Origin: SIG452 sp045656345 | GTDB taxonomy: Bacteria; Bacillota; Clostridia; UMGS1840 | Assembly: GCA_045656345.1 (NCBI GenBank) | Contig: JAZOQZ010000089.1 | Location: 1-47,136 of the forward strand | Direction of reading: 5' to 3' | DNA: 47,136 nucleotides | Part shown: piece by piece, positions 14,578 to 23,583 of the stretch | Layout: every line of letters begins with the position of its first letter | Position numbering within the stretch: the stretch's first letter is position 1 | Notes under the pieces: model-generated | Seen by the model: only the letters and a program-made list of their open reading frames with translations | What the model was told of the DNA's origin: nothing | Database searches by the model: none | Made by a program: the position numbers and the translations under genes

Positions 14578-14955
14578 TTGCTCGGTGACGTTATAAGAAA
14601 ATTGCGAAAAGACCGTGGATGGACACAATCCCAACTTGGTGAGATGATCGGCGTGAAAAAAGCCGCAGTCCAAAAATATGAATCTGGAACTGTAAAGAAT
14701 ATCAAACAAGAAACTTTGAATAAATTAGCCGAAGCATTTGACACTACTGCTGGGATGTTGGTTGCTATGGGCAATGAAACGGCTTTACGCAAAGAAGTCA
14801 TACTTATAGAAGAGATTAAATGTCTATACGGCGATGAATCGGTGGAATTACTAAGCATATTTACCGAATTGCCAGTTGAAAACCAACACAAAGTTATTGA
14901 ATACGCTTTACTGTTCAAGGCTGTTCAAGGTGACGCAAAAGACCTTGAACACTAA
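14578..14955 (+). CDS. CI-like repressor (XRE family)
   Basis: A 125-residue protein from a TTG start at 14578: AAAGGGGG lies at proper spacing for the TTG, while the in-frame GTG at 14569 sits inside that site. Residues 1-60 are a classic XRE helix-turn-helix (IRKLRKDRGWTQSQLGEMIGVKKAAVQKYESG). The rest is a helical dimerisation-type region. No S24 autoprotease (LexA-like) domain is present, so induction by RecA-stimulated self-cleavage is not expected. The 3' end contains two TGTTCAAGG words of the iteron family in coding sequence. Divergent from the Cro-like gene. Confidence 0.85.
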   Translation: MLGDVIRKLRKDRGWTQSQLGEMIGVKKAAVQKYESGTVKNIKQETLNKLAEAFDTTAGMLVAMGNETALRKEVILIEEIKCLYGDESVELLSIFTELPVENQHKVIEYALLFKAVQGDAKDLEH

Positions 14956-14978
14956 AAAATAAAGTAAAATCAATACCG

Positions 14979-15140
14979 TGTTTAAGGTGTTAAAGGTGTA
15001 TATATAATAAAGTCCTATATATTATTTTTTTTATACGTGTTTTTGAAATTATAATTTTTTATATAAAGTTGCGATTTTACCTTGAACACCTTTAACACCT
15101 TGAACAAATCAAGTAAAAACAAAGACTTATCTGTTCAAGG
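14979..15140. repeat. Iteron region A (diverged copy of region B)
   Basis: Between repressor and integrase. The left side has TGTTTAAGGTGTTAAAGGTG. The centre is AT-rich with AGTCCTATATATT at 15011. The right side has the inverted words ACCTTGAACACC and TTTAACACC (about 15079-15098). AGTAAAAACAAAGACTTAT follows at 15112, then CTGTTCAAGG. The same elements, in the same order and with spacing equal to within 1-2 bases, occur at 45257-45416. This looks like an iteron-type protein-binding site, possibly for replication. It fills the 243-base gap before the integrase start. Confidence 0.75.
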
Positions 15141-15198
15141 CAAAATGAATTTACCTTTAACATTTGCTTTAACATCAAAACCTAGGGGTGATTACATC

Positions 15199-16221
15199 AT
15201 GAAATTAAGCAACGGCATGGGGTCTGTATCAAAAATGTCAGGTAAACGCAGACGGCCTTGGCGGGTACGCGTAACAAAAGGCTGGACAGAAGATGGCAAG
15301 CAAATTTATTTGAATGTTGGGTATTTTACAACTAAAAAAGAAGCCCTGCTGGCACTGGCCCAGTATCACGAAAACCCGTATGATATTAAAAAATCAATCT
15401 CGTTTTCCGAATTGTATGACAAGTGGTATCGTGAAAAAGAAAAGAACCACACTAAAAAGAATATGGATTTATACGCTTTGTCTTATAAATATTGCTCAGT
15501 ACTGTACAATAAGCCGTTTAATGAAATCAAAAAGAATCATTTACAGGGCATGTTGGATGATATGGACGCAAGTTTTGTTATGAAAAAGAAAATAAAAACT
15601 CTCTTAAATCAAATGTTTAAGTTCGCAATGGAAAATGACATAGTGAACAAAAACTATGCCCAGTTCATAGAATTAAAGAAAACAGAAGATCCAAAAGAAC
15701 ATATTATTTTTAACCGTAAACAGATTGATTATTTGTTCAGTATTGCCGACCAAGATGTTGTGGCAAGACAGGCTTTGATTTTAATATACTCTGGAATGCG
15801 TATAAATGAGTTTCTAGGGCAGGAAAGAGAATCGGTGGACTTGGGTAGCCAATTTATGAAAGGCGGCTCTAAAACCGATTATGGGCGAAATAGAACTATT
15901 ATAATTCACGACCGTATTTTGCCGTTCGTTAAAGAATATTATGACAAGGGCTGCAAAACTCTTATTGTAAATGATAATAACAAATCTATTCAGTATAAAA
16001 CGTTTTACAACACGTGGAACGCAAAATTAAAAGAGTGGGGCTTTCCTAAAACTACTATCCACACGACACGGCACACATTCATTTCAATGGCCCGTGAAGC
16101 AAAAGTTGATGAACTAGCACTTAAACGCCACGTTGGACATAGTGACGGTGGTGACGTTACCAATCTTTATTCACATCTAAGTGTTGAGTTCATCCGTGAA
16201 GAAATTAATAAGATAAAATAA
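15199..16221 (+). CDS. int: Tyrosine-family integrase
   Basis: A 340-residue integrase from the ATG at 15199 (AGGGGTGAT upstream); the open frame back to 15082 runs through the iteron region and has no ribosome site. The N-terminal arm-binding domain starts KLSNGMGSVSKMSGKRRRPWRVRVTKGW. A SAM-like core-binding domain follows (SFSELYDKWYREKEKNH). The catalytic domain has the Arg in IYSGMRINEFLG, HTTRHTF, GHSDGG and the nucleophile Tyr in TNLYSHLS. All catalytic residues are visible. It inserts the phage genome at a host attachment site; the likely attP follows it. Confidence 0.92.
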   Translation: MKLSNGMGSVSKMSGKRRRPWRVRVTKGWTEDGKQIYLNVGYFTTKKEALLALAQYHENPYDIKKSISFSELYDKWYREKEKNHTKKNMDLYALSYKYCSVLYNKPFNEIKKNHLQGMLDDMDASFVMKKKIKTLLNQMFKFAMENDIVNKNYAQFIELKKTEDPKEHIIFNRKQIDYLFSIADQDVVARQALILIYSGMRINEFLGQERESVDLGSQFMKGGSKTDYGRNRTIIIHDRILPFVKEYYDKGCKTLIVNDNNKSIQYKTFYNTWNAKLKEWGFPKTTIHTTRHTFISMAREAKVDELALKRHVGHSDGGDVTNLYSHLSVEFIREEINKIK

Positions 16222-16252
16222 GCCGTACGATATTTTCGTACGGCTGTTTTTG
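16221..16252 (+). terminator. Intrinsic terminator of the integrase gene
   Basis: A 10-bp stem, AGCCGTACGA with TCGTACGGCT (16221-16245), followed by GTTTTT. It starts at the last base of the integrase stop codon. Confidence 0.85.
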
Positions 16253-16425
16253 TGTGTATTACGTGTGCCATACGCACCTGATTTCAAGGGGTTTTATAAG
16301 GTCTAAAACCTAGTAATATCAAGGGTTTGCAAGGTTCAAAAACTTTTCATGAAGAAGTTGTAACGCCTTGATAATACTAGGTTTTTAACCTGTTTGTGTA
16401 CTACCCGTGTACTACCCGATATACT
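16253..16425. other. Probable attP region
   Basis: The region lies between the integrase terminator and the amidase end. It holds 20-base inverted arms (16305-16324 and 16366-16385, one mismatch). Centred close to the middle is a near-palindrome, AACTTTTCATGAAGAAGTT (16341-16359), plausible as a strand-exchange core. Outside lie repeated GTGTANTAC words: GTGTATTACGTGTGCC on the left and GTGTACTACCC twice on the right, like arm-type integrase sites. Read leftward, the inner palindrome is followed by T-rich sequence, so it may also end the late transcript. Confidence 0.5.
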
Positions 16426-16936
16426 TGATAATTCCTTCTGCGATTGCTTTTGCAAACAAATCTTCGTCGTTTTTCAACATTTGTTCTTCACGTGCATTAG
16501 AAATAAACGCACATTCAACCAAAACGGCAATCGTTTTTGTTTGTTCCAAGAATGCCAAATCAGAACGCTTTTTAATTCCACGGTCACGCAATTTCGTTGA
16601 CGCAACCAATTCTTCTTGAATATGACCCGCCAGTTTTTTGCTTTTTTGTGACGATGGATAATATAACGTTTCCACCCCGTTTGCCTGTGTGCTAGTTGCT
16701 GCGTTGCAGTGAATACTTACCGCCAAATCAAAGTTGTTGGCATTTTCGTATTTAATGACTTCGGTCAATGATTTTTTTTGTTGGAATATTACACAATCAA
16801 TGCCCTTACGGTCTAGATAACGCTTTACTAGCAAAGCGATATTAGCGTTGGCCTTTGCTTCCCACAAACCGCTTTTACCGATTGCCCCGTGATCTAAACC
16901 TTCAATGCTGTGTCCTGGGTTGATTAATATTTTCAT
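16412..16936 (-). CDS. N-acetylmuramoyl-L-alanine amidase (endolysin)
   Basis: A 174-residue Amidase_3 enzyme. The zinc and catalytic residues are placed as usual: His in INPGHS (residue 9), Glu in LWEAKAN (about 26), His in VSIHCNA (about 76) and the catalytic Glu in VLVECAFISN (about 142). It cuts the amide bond between N-acetylmuramic acid and L-alanine in peptidoglycan to release progeny. There is no signal peptide, so a holin is needed to let it out. Last gene of the late operon, with GGAGG upstream. Its 3' end touches the attP region. Confidence 0.9.
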   Translation of the reverse strand: MKILINPGHSIEGLDHGAIGKSGLWEAKANANIALLVKRYLDRKGIDCVIFQQKKSLTEVIKYENANNFDLAVSIHCNAATSTQANGVETLYYPSSQKSKKLAGHIQEELVASTKLRDRGIKKRSDLAFLEQTKTIAVLVECAFISNAREEQMLKNDEDLFAKAIAEGIIKYIG

Positions 16937-16939
16937 ATG

Positions 16940-17926
16940 TTATGCCTCCAATGGATAATAATCTTTTTCTTCAACTAAATCATATAAATATTGCGTTCCG
17001 TCCCTATCAACAACTGGAACAAAATCACGCACTAACTCACCCGCTTGCCATATCTTACAACTGTATATTTTGCCAACAAACGGACGCAACCCCGCGAAGA
17101 AATCATACGCCCCCCCTAGTGGAAATGTAGCCGAAGAAGTGATTTCGCCTTCGTGTTTGTCTTCTATGACATATTCCCTGCCAGTTGCATAATCATAAAT
17201 TATGCGCTTGTCTTTACTGTTGTATATTTTGCTTTTGCCACCTGGCGTAATGGAGGTTTGTTGTGTTTCTGTGCCAAATAAATTGCGAACTTGATTATAA
17301 TATAAGAAACTAGAAACGGCAGCGGACGCCTCACGAGAAGAAAGACCAGTCAAACCAGCGTTTGACGAGTCTACGACTCCCGATAAATTTTGTCCTACTA
17401 TTTCGTACGAAGTATCTTGATTTAGAAACACCCCAGTATCAAAATATTTAGTGCCGTCAAGTTCAACGTATTCAAACGGCACAATAACGTCCTTTATTTC
17501 AATCATTAAATTCTTTGGTACAACGTGTTCAAACAAATTTAATATATCATGATATTCATTGTCAGACTTAAAATTCGCTTCCAACGTCAATGTATATTCT
17601 CTGATATACATTTTATAGTCATCTAAAATAGACGCAACAACACCATCTAACATTTTATACGTGTACGGCAACGTCATATTTAATAAACTCAGGATTTTGA
17701 CCTTTCTGTCGTCCAACGTGTCGTCGGGGCTTGGGATAATATTTAACATAGATTCCCAACGTTTAACCCCATATTCCGTTGCGTCTTTTACAAAAGAATC
17801 ATTTAACAAGCGGGTCAAACAACCCGTCAATTCATTAAATTCTGGGTTTTCGGCTTCGGCAATTTGTTGAAATTCGCCGATACCTTTGACAATAGATGTC
17901 CAATATTGCTTTATGTCCTTATCCAT
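16940..17926 (-). CDS. Baseplate protein (DUF2313/YmfQ-like) with LamG-like C-terminal domain
   Basis: A 328-residue protein. Residues 1-155 are of the DUF2313/YmfQ type that closes the PBSX/Mu baseplate gene row (YWTSIVKGIGEFQQIAEAENPEF ... ATEYGVKRWESML). The second half looks like a concanavalin/LamG-like beta sandwich (FEYVELDGTKYFDTGV ... GKIYSCKIWQAGELVRDFVPVVD), a carbohydrate- or receptor-facing fold. So it may join baseplate and surface binding. It overlaps the gpJ-like gene by 8 bases. Confidence 0.75.
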   Translation of the reverse strand: MDKDIKQYWTSIVKGIGEFQQIAEAENPEFNELTGCLTRLLNDSFVKDATEYGVKRWESMLNIIPSPDDTLDDRKVKILSLLNMTLPYTYKMLDGVVASILDDYKMYIREYTLTLEANFKSDNEYHDILNLFEHVVPKNLMIEIKDVIVPFEYVELDGTKYFDTGVFLNQDTSYEIVGQNLSGVVDSSNAGLTGLSSREASAAVSSFLYYNQVRNLFGTETQQTSITPGGKSKIYNSKDKRIIYDYATGREYVIEDKHEGEITSSATFPLGGAYDFFAGLRPFVGKIYSCKIWQAGELVRDFVPVVDRDGTQYLYDLVEEKDYYPLEA

Positions 17927-18989
17927 TTACTGTACCCCGCACCGCAACTGCGTCTTTGTCTAATTGTAAATTTTCAGCACGCCCATTTATGGTTGTACCA
18001 CCAATGTCCAATATGCCTTTAACATTTAACAGACGACTTTCAATCTGTGATATACGAACGATAATGTTGTCCAAATCTTCCCACGATGAATTTAATTCTG
18101 TGAAATACGCATCAAGTTCATTTAATACATCAGGCTCAACAATAGACCAGTTATAATTATCTTCATATGTTAGATTTACAGCAATATCAATTGTTGTCCC
18201 CATTACTGGCACAACTGCTACGTGGTGACCGATTGGTGCAACGCCATAACCCAAGCCCGAATTATCAACTGGGTCAATTTTTATTTGCAACGTTTCAATT
18301 AAATTTGTCGATGGCACACCCCACTCGCTAGACTGTACAACTAATTTAACTGTACCGCCCCCGTTCCACTCCTGTGCGCCATAGACTTTTACGCCTCCAA
18401 CCCCGCCTTGCGACTTAGTTTTGGATTTGTAATCTGTTTTATTACCGCCAAACGCTTCTGATTGTAAACTTGCGAAATAACGATTGCGAAATGTTTCGGT
18501 TTCTTCTTCGTTTTCGCCATAAATTGATACAGATGTTATCTTGGCACTTGTCAAGCCGCCAATATTGTCAATCATAATCAACGTGCCATCGTTTATATTT
18601 CCATCTGCACCCGTTGTTTCGCATTCAAGATAATACTGACCGTTCATAATCTTTTCTGTAACAACATAGTTCATATCTTCACAAGAAAAGCGACTGCCGA
18701 TTGGAATTTCAAGTGTTGACGGTGTAAATTCACCCACAACAACGGCTTTCGTTGCTTCAAACGGTGCAATTCCACGTTCGGCTGCACGCTTGATTAAATA
18801 TTCACGACTGGCGGTATCTGCAAAGGTTTCTTGCAAGATGACATCTAATTCAATATACATTTGTTGCAATTCAACAGCCGCTGGTGCAAGTGCATCGTAT
18901 ATGATACTGCCTTCACGCTTATCAAATGACGCTGGTATTCTGTCCAGCATTCTTTGTAAAATCGTTTCAAATGTTATTTTTTCGTACAT
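17919..18989 (-). CDS. Baseplate protein, gpJ/XkdT family
   Basis: A 356-residue baseplate wedge protein starting at the ATG at 18989 with GGAGG at ideal spacing. It carries Baseplate_J features: SIIYDALAPAAVELQQMYIELD, SREYLIKRAAERGIAPFEATKA, a central ETFRNRYFASLQSEAFGGNKTDYK and a GGGTVKLVVQ strand. It forms the baseplate ring of contractile tails. Neighbours follow the usual PBSX order DUF2577, DUF2634, gpJ, DUF2313. Confidence 0.85.
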   Translation of the reverse strand: MYEKITFETILQRMLDRIPASFDKREGSIIYDALAPAAVELQQMYIELDVILQETFADTASREYLIKRAAERGIAPFEATKAVVVGEFTPSTLEIPIGSRFSCEDMNYVVTEKIMNGQYYLECETTGADGNINDGTLIMIDNIGGLTSAKITSVSIYGENEEETETFRNRYFASLQSEAFGGNKTDYKSKTKSQGGVGGVKVYGAQEWNGGGTVKLVVQSSEWGVPSTNLIETLQIKIDPVDNSGLGYGVAPIGHHVAVVPVMGTTIDIAVNLTYEDNYNWSIVEPDVLNELDAYFTELNSSWEDLDNIIVRISQIESRLLNVKGILDIGGTTINGRAENLQLDKDAVAVRGTVNG

Positions 18990-18990
18990 C

Positions 18991-19392
18991 TTAAACCTCC
19001 ACATTAAAATTAGTTATTTCAACTGTGCCAAAAATTGTGTTCGCTGTAAAGGTAACTTTTACCGCACCGTCTGTATTTTCAAATTCAAAATTTGTAACGC
19101 TTTCTATGCGGTCATCTTGTGTTAATGCTTCTGTTACACGGCGTTCAATTTCTGCGTACACATAAGGCACTGGTTGCCCGAATAAATCGGTCAATTCAAC
19201 GCCATAATTCCACGAATAAATAGCGTATTTATAACGTTCTGTTGTCAAGATTTTGTATATCGCCTGTGGCATAGCGGCTTTATCATTAACAAAGCCGTTG
19301 ATGCGTGCTTTTGCCATATCCAACTTATATGTATAAGACGGTTGTTTTGCTATTTCAAAATCTGGCACTAAATTATCGTTTTCTGGTATCAT
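18991..19392 (-). CDS. Baseplate protein DUF2634 (XkdS-like)
   Basis: A 133-residue protein from the ATG at 19392 (GGAGGG upstream, inside the end of the previous gene). It has the XkdS/DUF2634 pattern PSYTYKLDMAKARINGFVNDKAAMPQAIYKILTTERYKYAIYSWNYGVEL and a beta-rich C-terminus. It is related to gp25-like wedge proteins of T4 and is structural in the contractile-tail baseplate. Confidence 0.85.
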   Translation of the reverse strand: MIPENDNLVPDFEIAKQPSYTYKLDMAKARINGFVNDKAAMPQAIYKILTTERYKYAIYSWNYGVELTDLFGQPVPYVYAEIERRVTEALTQDDRIESVTNFEFENTDGAVKVTFTANTIFGTVEITNFNVEV

Positions 19393-19862
19393 AGCCAATG
19401 CCCTCCGCAAGTATGGTCGTCCACTCTATCAAGCACATAATAACGCTTTCCACCAGCCATTTGTAGTAAAATTACACGTTCACCCGTTTTTAATCCATTG
19501 TGTACTTGAACCTTGATTGTCTTTTTAATCTCGTGGTGGTGTGTAACGTCTAAATCCGCTGTCGGTTGCGTTGTGCTTGCACCAATTGGCGTATCTGTAT
19601 ATGGGTGTGTATGGTCTGGAATCATAAACGCATCGCTTTCCGTCTGTGTTGATACAGTCATATCAACGAAATAATCTTTAACCAAGTGCGACAATTCCAA
19701 AAATGATTCTGTCAATTCAAGCGTTGGTTGTATGCGTATTTTTAGTGGACTAACTGACGTAACCGTGCCATAAATCCAATTTGACGGCTTGTCCGCTGCA
19801 ACCGCATTTTGTGCAATCTGTTTTATTGTGTCAACTAAACTCGGTGCTTTTACTTTTGTCAT
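19389..19862 (-). CDS. Baseplate protein DUF2577 (XkdR-like)
   Basis: A 157-residue protein of the XkdR/DUF2577 type (DTIKQIAQNAVAADKPSNWIYGTVTSVSPLKIRIQPTLEL). It has a His-rich HTHPYTDTP and THHHEIKK region and ends in an OB-like barrel (GLKTGERVILLQMAGGKRYYVLDRV). In PBSX this lies between XkdQ and XkdS, as here. Four-base overlaps on both sides. Confidence 0.8.
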   Translation of the reverse strand: MTKVKAPSLVDTIKQIAQNAVAADKPSNWIYGTVTSVSPLKIRIQPTLELTESFLELSHLVKDYFVDMTVSTQTESDAFMIPDHTHPYTDTPIGASTTQPTADLDVTHHHEIKKTIKVQVHNGLKTGERVILLQMAGGKRYYVLDRVDDHTCGGHWL

Positions 19863-20845
19863 TCGTAAAACTCCTTATTCCCACGCAAAGTCAAGTCCAT
19901 TGTGTGCGAACCCTGCACAAAGGTATGTCTTGCTTCTTCAACTAACATATAATTACTTAATTTCGGTATGTCACCCAATGCTAATTGAACCAATACAGAT
20001 GTACCAGCACGAACCCGAATATCGCCCAAACAGCCCGTTACACCAAGCGAACGGGTTTTGATATTATGTAGTTTTAACAACGACTTAGCCATTTCTTTGA
20101 CTTGTGCTTCGTTTTGGTTTTCGCCCCACTGCTCAAATTTCTGCAATACGCCCCATTGATGAATAGTATCTTTATCTTCTTCAACAATAATATCTGATAA
20201 GCCTTTGTTATCACTTGCTTTTTGAATTTTGATGCGATTGTATGTATTTGAATCAATTGACGATGTATAGTCAAAGTTTTCAGCGGTATCTGCTGAGACC
20301 GCATAATTCAATTTAAGATTTTTAATATTCTTTAATTTTATTTCACCATAGTCGTCATATATACAGAACAAATTGCCCGTTGCCATAACAGTGTCATCTA
20401 TCGTGCCTTGAATCATATCAAACAGCGTGTCGTTAGTATATAATATCTGGCCGATTGCGTGTCCTGTATCTTCTATCTCGCCTGTGGTAATTAAAAAGTC
20501 ATCACAAATCCGCTTGATAAATGTGCTTGCTTTCATATTTTCAAAGACATACGCATTTTTATTTTTGAAGTAGCGGGTCTGGTCGTATGCGGTAACTGTG
20601 ATCAACTGGTCTTTATCACGGCTTTTTTCAAACACATAACCAAGAAATACTTTTTTGCCATTGACTTTAAATGAAACACGTGACCCTTCCATAAAACCCA
20701 AGGCATCATCTTTTACAACTTTGAATGTTAATTTGCTGGGCGTGTCTTTGCGGTATGTTTCCCACTCAACAGGTTCAATCACTGCTGGTTTTTGCCACGT
20801 CTTTGTGCCATAATTGCGTTCAATTAACAGTTCATAGTCTATCAT
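19859..20845 (-). CDS. Tail hub protein, XkdQ-like
   Basis: A 328-residue protein similar in layout to XkdQ/gpD-type hub proteins: IDYELLIERNYGTKTWQKPAVIEPVEWETYRKDTPSKLTFKVV at the start, YIFEKSRDKDQLITVTAYDQTRYFKNKNAYVFEN in the middle and RVRAGTSVLVQLALGDI near the end. It probably forms the central hub to which the tube and baseplate attach. ATGA overlap with the LysM gene upstream. Confidence 0.8.
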   Translation of the reverse strand: MIDYELLIERNYGTKTWQKPAVIEPVEWETYRKDTPSKLTFKVVKDDALGFMEGSRVSFKVNGKKVFLGYVFEKSRDKDQLITVTAYDQTRYFKNKNAYVFENMKASTFIKRICDDFLITTGEIEDTGHAIGQILYTNDTLFDMIQGTIDDTVMATGNLFCIYDDYGEIKLKNIKNLKLNYAVSADTAENFDYTSSIDSNTYNRIKIQKASDNKGLSDIIVEEDKDTIHQWGVLQKFEQWGENQNEAQVKEMAKSLLKLHNIKTRSLGVTGCLGDIRVRAGTSVLVQLALGDIPKLSNYMLVEEARHTFVQGSHTMDLTLRGNKEFYE

Positions 20846-21498
20846 TGTAATTTAATCACCTGACCAATTTGGATTTTGTTTGGGTTTGATATATTGTTTG
20901 ACTTTGCCAAGTCTTTATATTTTTGCCCGTCACCTAGTTCTTTTTTTGCAATGGCCCACAAAGTGTCGCCTTTTTTAACGGTATACGTTTTTGGTATAAC
21001 TTTTGACGCAGTATCACGGGCTTTGCTAACTGCTATTGCTTTACGCCCGTTTGCTTCAACGATTTCTTTAAATATGGTAGTGCCATAGTATTTATATTCT
21101 TTTAATGTGATATTCAACATGACATCTAAGCCGTTTTCTGAATCTTCGTCCAGTGTGTAATCTTCCAACGTCACCATCATTGAAGTAAAGAACAACGGCT
21201 TGCCTTTTGGTGTCATACGTGTCACAACAAAAGGAAATGGAATTTTTGACGCATCTAGTGCTTTTAACGCAACGATAAACGCAGTAGCGTCATAAGCCCC
21301 TAGATTATAATTCGCAAAAGGGTATTTTGTCTGGGGCAACAGGGCTTTAAATGATATTTCTTTCAGCCCTGATTTTTTTAATAGACTAACTTCGCCTTCG
21401 TTTATCAAAGTCACCGTTTTATTCTTAGATGGTGTTTTGATTTCCAACTGCCCAGGCGTTATAGGAAGTGGCATTGTTCCAATCCAAAACGTATACAT
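20842..21498 (-). CDS. Tail protein with LysM domain (XkdP-like)
   Basis: A 218-residue protein. The N-terminal 140 residues are the XkdP-type tail domain (MYTFWIGTMPLPITPGQLEIKTPSKN). The last ~45 residues are a LysM peptidoglycan-binding module (TYTVKKGDTLWAIAKKELGDGQKYKDLAKSNNISNPNKIQIGQVIKL). It sits at the tail tip beside the tape measure, where LysM can contact the cell wall during injection. Confidence 0.9.
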   Translation of the reverse strand: MYTFWIGTMPLPITPGQLEIKTPSKNKTVTLINEGEVSLLKKSGLKEISFKALLPQTKYPFANYNLGAYDATAFIVALKALDASKIPFPFVVTRMTPKGKPLFFTSMMVTLEDYTLDEDSENGLDVMLNITLKEYKYYGTTIFKEIVEANGRKAIAVSKARDTASKVIPKTYTVKKGDTLWAIAKKELGDGQKYKDLAKSNNISNPNKIQIGQVIKLQ

Positions 21499-21513
21499 TT
21501 AATTGCCCCCCTT

Positions 21514-23583
21514 TTAATAATGCGAACCTTCTGCTGACATAATAGCCAGATTATGAATCTTTTCGCCAATATAATCAACAACGTTATCTAAGTCCATATT
21601 TGACGCAATACTGTTATTATTCGTCATTTCAACTTTAACTGTGCGGTTTGATATATTGTTGATTGCGTCACGTGATGCCAATTCGCGCAAGTATGACATA
21701 TCTTCGTTATTCATTGCTACCGAATCCGCAGTGTTAGCCGTGTTTTTAGCAATATCATCCAAAGTATTCAACAATGGTGCGTTGGCATTCTTCATTGCGT
21801 TACCAATACTACCTAAGCCACCACTTACTGGCGATGACCCTAATGTTGAAGCCGAACTATCAGGCAAACTAAATGAATTTGCTAATTTATCCACTGCACT
21901 AGAACCCCAATTATAGCCTGCGTCATAAGCGTTACCTAAATCAGTATAATCATATTTTGACCAATCAATAGGCTGGAATTCTGATACTTTACCGTACGCT
22001 TTTTTCTGTGATTCAGCTTCAGAGATTTTAGTATCAATCTTAGCGTGCATATTGTCAAACGCACCGCCTAAGTCCATACCGAATAATTTCGCCAATGCTT
22101 TAATCGGTGTTGCCAGCCATTCAAGACCAGTCAAGATTGCGTTTAAAAACTTGTAAAATGCAATCGTTGCACTTTGCCACAGGTTGCTGAAAAATATGCC
22201 GATGTTGGAACATATTACACTAAAATTCTCACTGCACCATACCCACGAATTAACGAAGAATTGGCACACACCAGAAACAATGTTTGCAATGCCTTTAAAT
22301 ATGTTCTTAATAACCGCCCACATCCAAGAAAACGCACCGCAAATAGCACCGATGACTTCGCTAAATGTTACGCCCATATATCTAGCCCACGCAACTAACG
22401 CTGCAACAGTCGCAATTATAACTAATATAGGCCAGTTTATAGCCAACCAGGCGACCGCCTGTGCAAGTAGCGGCGGTATCATAGCCCATAATTTCGCAAT
22501 CAGTATAGGTATATATACTGTTGTAACGGCAATCAATATCGGTTCAAACACGCTGTTCCAATATTGATACACAAAACTAAATACGCTAGACAATACGTCC
22601 ATAACGCCCACAATTGCGTTGCCTATGATAAGGAATCCATTTGTTAGAACATCAACAAAGTGTTGAAACTTTTCACTACTCCACAACGCACCTAGTTTTT
22701 GCCACAGCCCCTCTAAGCCCTTGTTGACTTTGTTGACAACCTGCGTCCACATACCGCCAAACGTTATCGGCAGTTTTTTATACATTTCATTTACTTCGTC
22801 CGCTGTATTAAACAGGGCGTTCTTTATAATGTCTGCTGTAATTAACCCTTGACTGGACATTTCTTTTAATTGCCCAGGCAACACGCCCATTTCTTTTGCG
22901 ATGGATTGTGCCAACATAGGCGCGTTTTCCAGAATGGATCTAAACTCGTCACCTTGTAATTTTCCTGCCGCCATAGCCTGGGTTAATTGATACATAGCCG
23001 CCGCTTGTTCTTGTGCGCCTGTACCTGCAACTTTAAACTGTTTATTCAATAATTCAGTGAATTGTACAATTTCTTCATTGCTACTAAATGCGTCTTTCGC
23101 TGTAATACCCAATTTGGCAACAGCGTCCGTCATAGAGTTATAGTTTGTCAATGACCGTTGTGACGCTTCATAAATCTTTTGTTGTAAAGCGGCTGTTTCT
23201 GCTTCGCCACCTGTTAATAATCCTAGACGGGCAGTGTTATTTGCATATGTATCACTTGCCCCTACTGCTGCTTTTACAGTTTGAAAACCAGCATACATAC
23301 CAACAATGCTTTTTAATTTACCCATCAAACTGCTGGCATTAGAATTACTTTCACGAATCTTTTTATTAAATTGCCCTTGCGACCTTGTCATATTTTGAAT
23401 CGCAACGTTGCTTTGCGTCAGGGCCGAACGCATTGCCAATACACTTTTAGGATTAAAAGCGGTTTTAGTTTTACTGTCCGCCTTGCCAAGACCACTGACC
23501 ATTATGTTCAGTGCCTTGTTCATATTTTTCAAGGCAGACGTGAACTGGTCATTTAATTTAATTGTCGTTTGTATTGTTGCCAT
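21514..23583 (-). CDS. Tape measure protein
   Basis: A 689-residue protein and the longest in the tail module. The N-terminal third is the tape-measure domain (AMYQLTQAMAAGKLQGDEFRSILENAPMLAQSIAKEMGV). The centre has strong hydrophobic spans (PILIAVTTVYIPILIAKLW, LLAQAVAWLAINWPILVIIATVAALVAW) used to breach the inner membrane. The C-terminus has MNNEDMSYLRELASRDAINNIS before a VKVEMTNNNSI segment. Its ATG overlaps the stop of the frameshifted chaperone product (TAATG). At this length it predicts a tail of roughly 100 nm by the usual 1.5 angstrom per residue rule. Confidence 0.92.
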   Translation of the reverse strand: MATIQTTIKLNDQFTSALKNMNKALNIMVSGLGKADSKTKTAFNPKSVLAMRSALTQSNVAIQNMTRSQGQFNKKIRESNSNASSLMGKLKSIVGMYAGFQTVKAAVGASDTYANNTARLGLLTGGEAETAALQQKIYEASQRSLTNYNSMTDAVAKLGITAKDAFSSNEEIVQFTELLNKQFKVAGTGAQEQAAAMYQLTQAMAAGKLQGDEFRSILENAPMLAQSIAKEMGVLPGQLKEMSSQGLITADIIKNALFNTADEVNEMYKKLPITFGGMWTQVVNKVNKGLEGLWQKLGALWSSEKFQHFVDVLTNGFLIIGNAIVGVMDVLSSVFSFVYQYWNSVFEPILIAVTTVYIPILIAKLWAMIPPLLAQAVAWLAINWPILVIIATVAALVAWARYMGVTFSEVIGAICGAFSWMWAVIKNIFKGIANIVSGVCQFFVNSWVWCSENFSVICSNIGIFFSNLWQSATIAFYKFLNAILTGLEWLATPIKALAKLFGMDLGGAFDNMHAKIDTKISEAESQKKAYGKVSEFQPIDWSKYDYTDLGNAYDAGYNWGSSAVDKLANSFSLPDSSASTLGSSPVSGGLGSIGNAMKNANAPLLNTLDDIAKNTANTADSVAMNNEDMSYLRELASRDAINNISNRTVKVEMTNNNSIASNMDLDNVVDYIGEKIHNLAIMSAEGSHY

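Noticed and set aside
14451..14918. 155-codon open frame antisense to the repressor
   Set aside because: It lies wholly opposite the repressor and its promoter region, and the repressor has a clear HTH and start. The antisense frame has no recognisable motif.
15082..15198. N-terminal extension of the integrase
   Set aside because: It has no ribosome site and runs through the iteron region. The ATG at 15199 has AGGGGTGAT and begins the usual arm-binding domain.
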